Part shown: in pieces, positions 1 through 5,031 of the stretch
Position numbering within the stretch: the first letter of the stretch is position 1
Layout: each line of letters starts with the position of its first letter
NCBI GenBank assembly: GCA_900556165.1
Contig: USNP01000036.1
Span: 1 to 6,026 of the forward strand
DNA: 6,026 bases
Direction: 5' to 3'
From: an uncultured bacterium
Lineage (GTDB): Bacteria > Patescibacteriota > Saccharimonadia > Saccharimonadales > Saccharimonadaceae
Position numbers and translations under genes: made by a program
The notes under the pieces: generated by a model
What the model was told of the DNA's origin: nothing
Database searches by the model: none
What the model saw: the letters and a program-made list of their open reading frames with translations, nothing else

Positions 1-48
1 AATTATAACATATTTATTCGGATAAGTCAATATTGATAATTAAAAGTC

Positions 49-77
49 TTGCTTTTTATTAAATCCTATGATAAAAT
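49..77 (+). promoter_or_regulatory. Predicted sigma70-type promoter for rpmG
   Basis: TTGCTT (49-54) and TAAAAT (72-77) are separated by exactly 17 bases and lie upstream of the rpmG start, leaving a leader of about 30 bases. The -35 box is imperfect. Bases 1-48 are AT-rich and hold no gene end, hairpin or repeat that I can support. The Shine-Dalgarno before the start is weak (AGAGAG just upstream of ATG). Confidence 0.5.
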
Positions 78-112
78 ATAACAGAACGTAAATAATAAAT
101 TTAAGAGAGATT

Positions 113-319
113 ATGGCTAAAAAGAATACGAAACGAAAGATTATCGGTCTTGTAAGCGAAATTACTGGCGACCGAATTTACTATACTCGCAAAAATACGC
201 AGAACACACCTGAAAAACTTTCTTTGCGAAAATACAATCCGAAGACAAGAAAACATGAAGTTTTTACAGAGACTAAAAAATCTCTTGGTCGAAACGAAGT
301 TAAACCACGAAAAGGTTAA
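113..319 (+). CDS. rpmG: 50S ribosomal protein L33, zinc-free form with a basic C-terminal tail
   Basis: L33 is a small, basic protein of the large ribosomal subunit, located near the tRNA exit site. The 68-residue product follows the family pattern: MAKK start, GLVSE..TGDRIYYT strand region, the KNTxNTPEKLSLRKYNPKTRKH core (residues about 27-48), then an ETKK segment. It has no cysteine, so it is the form lacking the two CxxC zinc pairs found in other L33 paralogues. It is longer than the usual 49-55 residues because of a C-terminal extension (about residues 55-68, rich in Lys and Arg). Five of seven Arg codons are CGA. It has its own promoter upstream and a hairpin terminator 7 bases after its TAA stop, so it is probably monocistronic. 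The ATG is chosen because it gives the conserved MAKK N-terminus. Identification rests on remembered family sequence. Confidence 0.85.
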   Translation: MAKKNTKRKIIGLVSEITGDRIYYTRKNTQNTPEKLSLRKYNPKTRKHEVFTETKKSLGRNEVKPRKG

Positions 320-325
320 TAAAAT

Positions 326-347
326 GCGCTCAAAGAGGGCGCTTTTT
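326..347 (+). terminator. Intrinsic terminator of rpmG
   Basis: A 6 bp stem (GCGCTC with GGGCGC, one G-T pair) closes an AAAGA loop and is followed by five T. It starts 7 bases after the rpmG stop. The next promoter's -35 box begins 4 bases after the T-run. Confidence 0.8.
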
Positions 348-350
348 ATA

Positions 351-378
351 TTGACTTTTTTATAAAATGTGATATTAT
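351..378 (+). promoter_or_regulatory. Predicted sigma70-type promoter for rmlB
   Basis: TTGACT (351-356) and TATTAT (373-378) are 16 bases apart and directly follow the rpmG terminator. The arrangement matches the promoters before rpsJ, the membrane-protein gene and nrdD. The predicted transcript start near 385 leaves a leader of about 75 bases before rmlB. Confidence 0.6.
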
Positions 379-397
379 TGTTATATAGTACTTTAAA

Positions 398-451
398 AAA
401 GGAGGTTTAAAAATACTTTTTGCTATGCTTTTAGACTTTTTACTAAGGAGG
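398..451 (+). promoter_or_regulatory. Two successive Shine-Dalgarno sequences in the rmlB leader
   Basis: AAAGGAGGT (398-406) is a near-perfect ribosome-binding sequence with no sensible start codon 5-10 bases downstream. The first ATG (425) is 18 bases beyond it and opens only a 15-codon frame that overlaps the rmlB start. A second site, AAGGAGG (445-451), lies 7 bases before the rmlB ATG and is the functional one. Between them, ACTTTTTgCTA (415-425) and ACTTTTTaCTA (435-445) form an 11-base near-repeat at 20-base spacing. The first site may be left over from another gene that once began here; that is an inference. Confidence 0.65.
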
Positions 452-458
452 AAAATAG

Positions 459-1505
459 ATGAGTTTATATAAAAGTATAATTGTTACGGGAGGGGCTGGT
501 TTTATCGGTTCCAATTTTGTGCACTATGTTTATAATAATTTTCCAGAGGTCCATATCACTGTTCTGGATAAGTTAACTTACGCGGGAAATCGTGCTAATA
601 TTGAAGAAATTCTTGGCGACCGTGTGGAGTTAATTGTTGGTGATATTGCGGATGTAGAAGTGGTGGATAAATTGGCAGCTGAAGCTGATGCTATCGTTCA
701 CTATGCGGCAGAAAGCCACAATGATAACTCGCTCAATGACCCGAGTCCATTTATCCACACCAACTTCATCGGAACTTACACACTCTTGGAAGCAGCACGT
801 AAATACGACATTCGTTTCCACCATGTGTCGACTGATGAAGTCTATGGAGATCTTCCTCTGCGTGAAGATTTGCCAGGTCATGGGGAAGGCCCGGGTGAGA
901 AATTTACGGCTGAAACCAAGTACAATCCAAGCTCACCTTACTCATCAACCAAGGCAGCTTCAGACTTGATCGTTAAAGCTTGGGTGCGCTCATTTGGTGT
1001 TAAAGCGACTATTTCTAACTGCTCAAACAATTATGGTCCTTACCAGCACATCGAGAAGTTTATTCCACGCCAAATTACTAATATCCTGAGTGGTATCAAG
1101 CCAAAACTTTATGGCGAAGGTAAAAACGTTCGTGACTGGATTCATACTAATGACCATTCATCAGGTGTTTGGACGATTCTAACCAAGGGACAAATCGGTG
1201 AAACTTACTTGATCGGTGCTGACGGTGAGAAGAATAATAAGGAAGTGTTAGAGCTTATTCTCAAGGAAATGGGACAACCAGCTGATGCTTATGACCATGT
1301 GACAGATCGTGCAGGACACGACTTGCGTTATGCTATTGACGCAAGTAAGCTCCGTGACGAATTGGGCTGGAAACCTGAATTCACTAATTTTGAAGATGGT
1401 CTTAAGGAAACTATTAAGTGGTACACGGATAACCAAGACTGGTGGAAATCAGAGAAAGAAGCAGTTGAAGCTAACTACGCTAAGACTCAAGAAGTAATTA
1501 AATAG
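459..1505 (+). CDS. rmlB: dTDP-glucose 4,6-dehydratase, streptococcal type, probably horizontally acquired
   Basis: This cytoplasmic NAD-dependent enzyme converts dTDP-D-glucose to dTDP-4-keto-6-deoxy-D-glucose, the second step towards dTDP-L-rhamnose for cell-surface polysaccharide. The 348-residue length is normal for RmlB. It is an extended short-chain dehydrogenase: the NAD-binding GxxGxxG is G11, G14, G17 (TGGAGFIG), the Thr-Asp-Glu catalytic set is T125-D126-E127 (STDEVYG), and the Tyr/Lys pair is Y161 and K165 (YSSTK). The ATG follows AAGGAGG by 7 bases and gives the expected N-terminus. The protein closely matches RmlB as I remember it from Streptococcus mitis, S. oralis and relatives, far more closely than the ribosomal proteins beside it match streptococcal ones. 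Arg codons are 9 CGT and 2 CGC with no CGA, CGG or AGA, unlike rpmG and nrdD. It ends in TAG, whereas every other stop here is TAA. No rmlA, rmlC or rmlD is adjacent. Function is near certain; the donor is inferred. Confidence 0.97.
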   Translation: MSLYKSIIVTGGAGFIGSNFVHYVYNNFPEVHITVLDKLTYAGNRANIEEILGDRVELIVGDIADVEVVDKLAAEADAIVHYAAESHNDNSLNDPSPFIHTNFIGTYTLLEAARKYDIRFHHVSTDEVYGDLPLREDLPGHGEGPGEKFTAETKYNPSSPYSSTKAASDLIVKAWVRSFGVKATISNCSNNYGPYQHIEKFIPRQITNILSGIKPKLYGEGKNVRDWIHTNDHSSGVWTILTKGQIGETYLIGADGEKNNKEVLELILKEMGQPADAYDHVTDRAGHDLRYAIDASKLRDELGWKPEFTNFEDGLKETIKWYTDNQDWWKSEKEAVEANYAKTQEVIK

Positions 1506-1521
1506 ATAAAACCACCTTTTC

Positions 1522-1555
1522 AAAACTCTCGTTTTTTGCGGGAGTTTTAATTTTG
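1522..1555 (+). terminator. Intrinsic terminator of rmlB
   Basis: AAAACTCTCG (1522-1531) pairs with CGGGAGTTTT (1539-1548) over 10 bp, with one G-T pair and a T-rich 7-base loop, followed by AATTTTGT. It lies 16 bases after the rmlB stop. The downstream T-run is short, but four T also close the stem. Confidence 0.75.
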
Positions 1556-1557
1556 TC

Positions 1558-1586
1558 TTGAAAAAAAATAGGTTATGTGTTAGAAT
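1558..1586 (+). promoter_or_regulatory. Predicted sigma70-type promoter for rpsJ, with extended -10
   Basis: TTGAAA (1558-1563) and TAGAAT (1581-1586) have a 17-base spacer, and TGT immediately before the -10 (1578-1580) fits an extended -10. The predicted start near 1593 gives a leader of about 80 bases. I see only a weak AT-rich inverted repeat in it (TTCAAA near 1619 with TTTGAA near 1638) and no known regulatory RNA. Confidence 0.65.
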
Positions 1587-1674
1587 ATTTTAGTAATATA
1601 AAATTGTTTGAGAATTCGTTCAAAGTTATCTTAAAATTTTGAAAGAAGTTACAAACGCAAAATAAGGAGAAAAA

Positions 1675-1989
1675 ATGGCAGAACAAGGCCTAGCGATTCG
1701 TATTCGCCTAAAAGCATACGATCACAAAGTTATTGACCAAAGCGCAAAACAAATTGTTGACACAGCAATTCGAACTGGTGCAACAGTTGCAGGACCAGTA
1801 CCTCTACCAACACGACGAACCACTTTCACGGTTGTAAAAAGCCCACACGTTTACAAAATGGGTGGTGAAGCTTATGAAATGCGCGTTCATAAACGTTTAA
1901 TCGATATCAGTAACGCTACACCAAAAACAATCGATTCTTTGCAAAACCTCAGCCTTCCAGCTGGTGTTGATGCAGAAATTAAAATGTAA
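1675..1989 (+). CDS. rpsJ: 30S ribosomal protein S10
   Basis: S10 is a small-subunit head protein. In other bacteria it also serves as NusE, linking ribosome and antitermination factors to RNA polymerase. The 104-residue product has the family hallmarks: IRIRLKAYDHKVID near the N-terminus, IVDTAIRTGATVAGPVPLPT (residues about 27-46), EMRVHKRLIDI (about 68-78) and a closing LPAGVDAEIKM. The stretch before EMR reads MGGEAY instead of the common SREQF type, so it is a divergent member and clearly not streptococcal. AAGGAG lies 5 bases before the ATG. In most bacteria rpsJ opens the long S10 operon, followed by rplC. Here a strong terminator comes 8 bases after the stop and the next gene is an unrelated membrane protein, so rpsJ appears to stand alone. 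Confidence 0.97.
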   Translation: MAEQGLAIRIRLKAYDHKVIDQSAKQIVDTAIRTGATVAGPVPLPTRRTTFTVVKSPHVYKMGGEAYEMRVHKRLIDISNATPKTIDSLQNLSLPAGVDAEIKM

Positions 1990-1997
1990 TACTTTCG

Positions 1998-2023
1998 AAA
2001 ATCGCTCTTTGGAGCGGTTTTTT
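1998..2023 (+). terminator. Intrinsic terminator of rpsJ
   Basis: AAAATCGCTC (1998-2007) pairs with GAGCGGTTTT (2012-2021) over 10 bp with one G-T pair and a TTTG loop, and a run of six T spans the end of the stem. It begins 8 bases after the rpsJ stop and separates rpsJ from the next gene. Confidence 0.85.
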
Positions 2024-2025
2024 AT

Positions 2026-2054
2026 TTGACTTTTTAGATATAAAGTTATATAAT
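2026..2054 (+). promoter_or_regulatory. Predicted strong sigma70-type promoter for the membrane-protein gene
   Basis: TTGACT (2026-2031) and a perfect TATAAT (2049-2054) are 17 bases apart. This is the closest match to consensus in the window. Its -35 box starts 4 bases after the T-run of the rpsJ terminator. The predicted start near 2061 leaves a very short leader, running almost straight into the ribosome-binding site. Confidence 0.8.
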
Positions 2055-2069
2055 GTAGTTATCGCTTTT

Positions 2070-2078
2070 AGGAGGTGA
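2070..2078 (+). promoter_or_regulatory. Shine-Dalgarno that decides the TTG start of the membrane protein
   Basis: AGGAGGTGA is a nine-base perfect complement of the usual 16S rRNA 3' end. The in-frame GTG at 2075 lies inside it and cannot serve as its start. The TTG at 2084 sits 8 bases after AGGAGG, ideal spacing, so it is preferred. Confidence 0.75.
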
Positions 2079-2083
2079 GTACA

Positions 2084-2551
2084 TTGATACAAAAAATTAT
2101 TGTAATTCTAATTTGTACGATAATAATGCTAGCAAGAAGTATTGGAAAAGAAAAAATCAATAGAAAAATGATGATTTTTCTTTCTTCGGTTATTGTTTTA
2201 AGCTCGATTTTATTAATAATCAAACAGCTTGCAAACCAAGAAGTTGTATTTTTTTCTTTTTTAGATATCGTTGGTGAAGAATTGGCAGAGTTTAGATTTA
2301 TTCTTTCGTTTTCGAAACTAATTTTCGAAATAATTATTTCGGTGATTTTGCTAAATAAAATTTCGGGTGAGGTAAAATTCAAACAAGATTTAGCAATTTT
2401 CTTTGTTGCTATTATTTCTTCACAAATAATTTTTACAGATTTTCCAAATCTTGTTTTGCAGAAAATATCTACATCATTTTTTGTCGAAATAATTTTTAGT
2501 TTTTTGTATATTTTAATCTTAACAGCGTTTTGTCAAAGTTCGAAAAAATAA
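2084..2551 (+). CDS. Small multi-pass membrane protein of unknown function
   Basis: I do not recognise this family. From the TTG start it is 155 residues and very rich in Ile, Leu, Phe and Ser. Likely membrane segments are about residues 4-17, 30-47, 72-90, 102-118 and 131-149, with short charged links (KEKINRK at 22-28, KFKQD at 98-102) and a lysine-ended C-terminus. The first segment could double as an uncleaved signal anchor. The link at 51-70 holds an acidic patch (GEELAE), and I see no catalytic or metal-binding motif. Its promoter and ribosome-binding site are both near consensus, suggesting good expression, and terminators lie on both sides, so it is probably monocistronic. Base composition is lower in GC than its neighbours, as expected of a membrane protein. 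The opposite-strand frame here is a shadow. Confidence 0.8.
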   Translation: MIQKIIVILICTIIMLARSIGKEKINRKMMIFLSSVIVLSSILLIIKQLANQEVVFFSFLDIVGEELAEFRFILSFSKLIFEIIISVILLNKISGEVKFKQDLAIFFVAIISSQIIFTDFPNLVLQKISTSFFVEIIFSFLYILILTAFCQSSKK

Positions 2552-2561
2552 GACGCTGAAT

Positions 2562-2590
2562 AGCCATCTCGAAAGAGGTGGTTTAATTTT
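2562..2590 (+). terminator. Intrinsic terminator of the membrane-protein gene, GAAA loop
   Basis: AGCCATCTC (2562-2570) pairs with GAGGTGGTT (2575-2583) over 9 bp, including two G-T pairs, closed by a stable C-GAAA-G tetraloop and followed by TAATTTT. It starts 10 bases after the stop. The T-tract is interrupted, which may be why a second hairpin follows. Confidence 0.7.
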
Positions 2591-2604
2591 GTTGTAAATA
2601 TTAC

Positions 2605-2624
2605 ACGCTAAATGTAGCGTTTTT
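2605..2624 (+). terminator. Second tandem terminator before nrdD
   Basis: ACGCTA (2605-2610) and TAGCGT (2615-2620) form a perfect 6 bp stem around AATG, followed by a T-run. It lies before the predicted nrdD promoter, so it would stop upstream read-through rather than attenuate nrdD. Confidence 0.7.
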
Positions 2625-2626
2625 GC

Positions 2627-2655
2627 TTGATTTTTATAAACAAAAGCACTATAAT
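2627..2655 (+). promoter_or_regulatory. Predicted sigma70-type promoter for nrdD
   Basis: TTGATT (2627-2632) and a perfect TATAAT (2650-2655) have a 17-base spacer. The leader of about 60 bases to the ATG at 2724 is AT-rich, with no hairpin or riboswitch I can support. No complete NrdR-box pair is visible. Confidence 0.75.
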
Positions 2656-2723
2656 AAAAAAGTCGAATATACGAAGAACTTTAAAAATACTTGCAATTTT
2701 ATAGAAAATACGGGGTGAAAAAA

Positions 2724-4940
2724 ATGAAACAATTAGAACTATTTAGTGATAAGGAGTTGCAGAAAATTAGTTTTGAAGATGTAAAAGTCTTGAAGCGAGA
2801 TGGTAGAGAGGTTCTCTTTGATGTTGAGCGGATTTATAATGCGATTGAAAAAGCTTTTCGATCAACATTTTCTGGGGGCGATTCGTCTGAGCCGATTATG
2901 AAATCATTGAAAATCGGTGGTTTAGTGCTCGAGGAATTTCGAAAGCGCGTTAAGGAAGGCGAAAAAATCTTTACTGTTGAAGATATTCAAGATGTGGTTG
3001 AAAAAGTGCTTTATGAAACTAGTGAAAACGAAACCTATCGGCATTTCAAGGAATATCGGAAGGAACGTGAACGTGAACGTGAAGGTGCAAAATCGATTGA
3101 TGAAACGATTGGTCGGTTGATCTCTAAAGAACCTTCGACAGTGAATGAAAACGCAAACAAGGATAGCGATGCGTTTAATACTCGCCGAGATTTGACTGCT
3201 GGTGTTACGGGAAAAGCAATTGGGTTAAGGATGCTTCCGTTGCATGTTTCCAATGCTCATCAAAAGGGTGAAATTCACTTTCATGATTTGGACTACAGCC
3301 CTTATGAACCAATGACTAATTGCTGTTTGATTGACTTTAAGGGGATGCTTAAGAACGGTTTTCGAATGGGTAATGCTGATATCGAGAGTCCGAAATCAAT
3401 TCAAACAGCAGCAGCTCAAATTGCTCAGATTATCGCGAATGTTGCATCTTGTCAGTATGGTGGTTGTTCGGCTGATCGAATTGACGAGATCCTTGCTCCT
3501 TACGCAAAGCTTAACTATAAAAAACACCTGAAAGATGCTGAAGAATGGATCGAAGACAGTAGCAAATGGGAAGATTACGCTCGGAAAAAAACGCGTAAAG
3601 ACATCTACGATGCGATGCAATCTTTGGAGTATGAAGTTAATACGCTTTTTACATCAAACGGGCAAACTCCTTTCGTAACTTTTGGTTTTGGGCTTGGGCA
3701 AACTGAGCTTGAGCGTGAAATTCAAAAAGCAATCTTGAAAATTCGCATTCGTGGGCTTGGAGTTGAGCAACGCACAGCGATTTTTCCGAAACTTGTTTTT
3801 ACACTCAAACGTGGTGTGAATCTTTATAGTGAAGACCCAAATTATGACATTAAACAATTAGCTTTAGAGTGTGCAACCAAGCGAATGTATCCGGATATTC
3901 TATCTTATGATAAGATTGTGGAGCTTACCGGTTCGTTTAAAGTTCCAATGGGATGTCGTTCGTTCTTGCAGGGATGGAAAAATTCGAAAGGCGAAGAAGT
4001 TAATTCTGGGCGGATGAATCTTGGGGTTGTAACGCTGAATTTGCCAAGAATCGCAATCGAATCTGATGGTGATTTCGAAAAATTCTGGCGGATTTTTGAT
4101 GAACGCACTCAAATTGTAAAAGATGCGCTGGTTTATCGAATTAATCGCACGAAAGAGGCAAGTCCGACGAATGCGCCGATTTTGTATCAATATGGTGCTT
4201 TTGGTGAGCGTTTGAAACCTACTGATTCCGTTGATGAAGTATTTAAAAATCGAAGAGCAACAGTTTCATTTGGTTATATTGGGCTTTATGAAGTTGGAAA
4301 AGTTTTTTATGGTGCTGAATGGGAAGAAAATCCAGAGGCGAAGGAATTCGCGCTTTCAGTGATTCGAAAAATGAAAAATCTTTGCGAAGATTGGTCTGAA
4401 GAATTTGGCTATCATTTTAGTGTTTATTCAACACCGAGCGAAAGTTTGACTGATCGATTCTGTCGTATGGATATGGAGAAATTTGGCTCGATTGTAGATA
4501 TCACAGATAAGGGTTATTACACAAACTCTTTTCACTATGATGTCCGAAAAAATCCAACACCTTTCGAAAAGTTGGATTTTGAAAAAGATTTCGTAAAAGC
4601 TGGCGCGACTGGTGGATTTATTCATTATTGCGAATATCCAGTTTTACAGCAAAATCCAAAAGCTCTCGAAGCTGTTTGGGATTATGCCTATGATCGGGTT
4701 GGATATCTTGGAACGAACACACCGATTGATAAATGTTTCGAATGTGGTTTCGAAGGTGATTTTCAGCCAACAGCAAAAGGCTTTAAATGCCCAAACTGCG
4801 GAAATACCAATCCAAAAACTTGCGATGTCGTGAAAAGAACATGCGGTTATTTGGGTAATCCACAGGCAAGACCAATGGTAAAAGGGCGCCATAAAGAAAT
4901 CTCGGCGCGTGTTAAACATATGAATGATTCGACAATTTAA
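2724..4940 (+). CDS. nrdD: Anaerobic (class III) ribonucleoside-triphosphate reductase
   Basis: This glycyl-radical enzyme reduces ribonucleoside triphosphates to deoxynucleotides without oxygen. At 738 residues it is full length. An N-terminal ATP-cone (about 19-118, starting VKVLKRDGREVLFDVERIYNA) should sense ATP/dATP. The catalytic barrel carries MTNCCLID (C200/C201) and VPMGCRSF (C411), matching the two active-site cysteines known from phage T4 NrdD. Near the C-terminus C671/C674 and C689/C692 (CFEC, CPNC) form the zinc site, and RTCGYLG places the radical glycine at G708. The ATG at 2724 is preferred because GGGGTGA lies just upstream; an in-frame TTG at 2691 would add 11 residues without a good ribosome-binding site. 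The activase gene nrdG, often adjacent, is not in this window; what follows is a convergent gene. Activation would need NrdG encoded elsewhere. Codon use is host-like: by hand count 12 CGA and 8 CGG among 44 Arg codons. Confidence 0.97.
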   Translation: MKQLELFSDKELQKISFEDVKVLKRDGREVLFDVERIYNAIEKAFRSTFSGGDSSEPIMKSLKIGGLVLEEFRKRVKEGEKIFTVEDIQDVVEKVLYETSENETYRHFKEYRKEREREREGAKSIDETIGRLISKEPSTVNENANKDSDAFNTRRDLTAGVTGKAIGLRMLPLHVSNAHQKGEIHFHDLDYSPYEPMTNCCLIDFKGMLKNGFRMGNADIESPKSIQTAAAQIAQIIANVASCQYGGCSADRIDEILAPYAKLNYKKHLKDAEEWIEDSSKWEDYARKKTRKDIYDAMQSLEYEVNTLFTSNGQTPFVTFGFGLGQTELEREIQKAILKIRIRGLGVEQRTAIFPKLVFTLKRGVNLYSEDPNYDIKQLALECATKRMYPDILSYDKIVELTGSFKVPMGCRSFLQGWKNSKGEEVNSGRMNLGVVTLNLPRIAIESDGDFEKFWRIFDERTQIVKDALVYRINRTKEASPTNAPILYQYGAFGERLKPTDSVDEVFKNRRATVSFGYIGLYEVGKVFYGAEWEENPEAKEFALSVIRKMKNLCEDWSEEFGYHFSVYSTPSESLTDRFCRMDMEKFGSIVDITDKGYYTNSFHYDVRKNPTPFEKLDFEKDFVKAGATGGFIHYCEYPVLQQNPKALEAVWDYAYDRVGYLGTNTPIDKCFECGFEGDFQPTAKGFKCPNCGNTNPKTCDVVKRTCGYLGNPQARPMVKGRHKEISARVKHMNDSTI

Positions 4941-4962
4941 TTTTAAAATGTAAGTATTTTTT

Positions 4963-4992
4963 AAACGCTGGCGAAAAGCTGGCGTTTTTTAT
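4963..4992 (+). terminator. Intrinsic terminator of nrdD
   Basis: AAACGCTGGC (4963-4972) pairs with GCTGGCGTTT (4978-4987) over 10 bp, with two adjacent G-T pairs and a GAAAA loop, followed by a long T-rich run to about 4998. The lack of T on the other side means it works only on the + strand. Confidence 0.85.
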
Positions 4993-4997
4993 TTTTT

Positions 4998-5026
4998 TGA
5001 AAAGAAAAAGCCCCATAAGGAGCTTT
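4998..5026 (-). terminator. Intrinsic terminator of the convergent coiled-coil gene
   Basis: Read on the - strand, AAAGCTCC and GGGGCTTT pair over 8 bp (one G-U pair) around TTAT, followed by TTCTTTTC. On the + strand the same pair is an A-C mismatch and no T-run follows, so it belongs to the - strand gene, starting 5 bases after its stop. Confidence 0.75.
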
Positions 5027-5031
5027 CTATG

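Noticed and set aside
425..472. Fifteen-codon leader ORF starting at ATG 425 and overlapping the rmlB start
   Set aside because: The upstream Shine-Dalgarno is 18 bases away, too far, and the frame shows no run of regulatory codons. It is more likely chance.
630..881. Reverse-strand and alternative-frame open frames across rmlB, nrdD and the membrane-protein gene (such as 630-881 -, 688-969 +, 2068-2382 -, 4644-4919 -)
   Set aside because: They lie wholly inside well-supported genes, have no ribosome-binding site or family resemblance, and arise from codon structure of the real frame.
1593..1674. Regulatory RNA structure in the rpsJ leader
   Set aside because: Only a weak AT-rich inverted repeat with a long loop is visible; nothing resembles a known ribosomal-protein leader.
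2648..2664. Possible NrdR box at the nrdD promoter (CACTATA overlapping the -10)
   Set aside because: Only one half-site resembles the motif; the inverted half and the usual second box are missing.
113..4940. Recoded UGA (as in Absconditabacteria or Gracilibacteria)
   Set aside because: The complete genes reach normal family length with no in-frame TGA, and glycine is encoded by GGN throughout.
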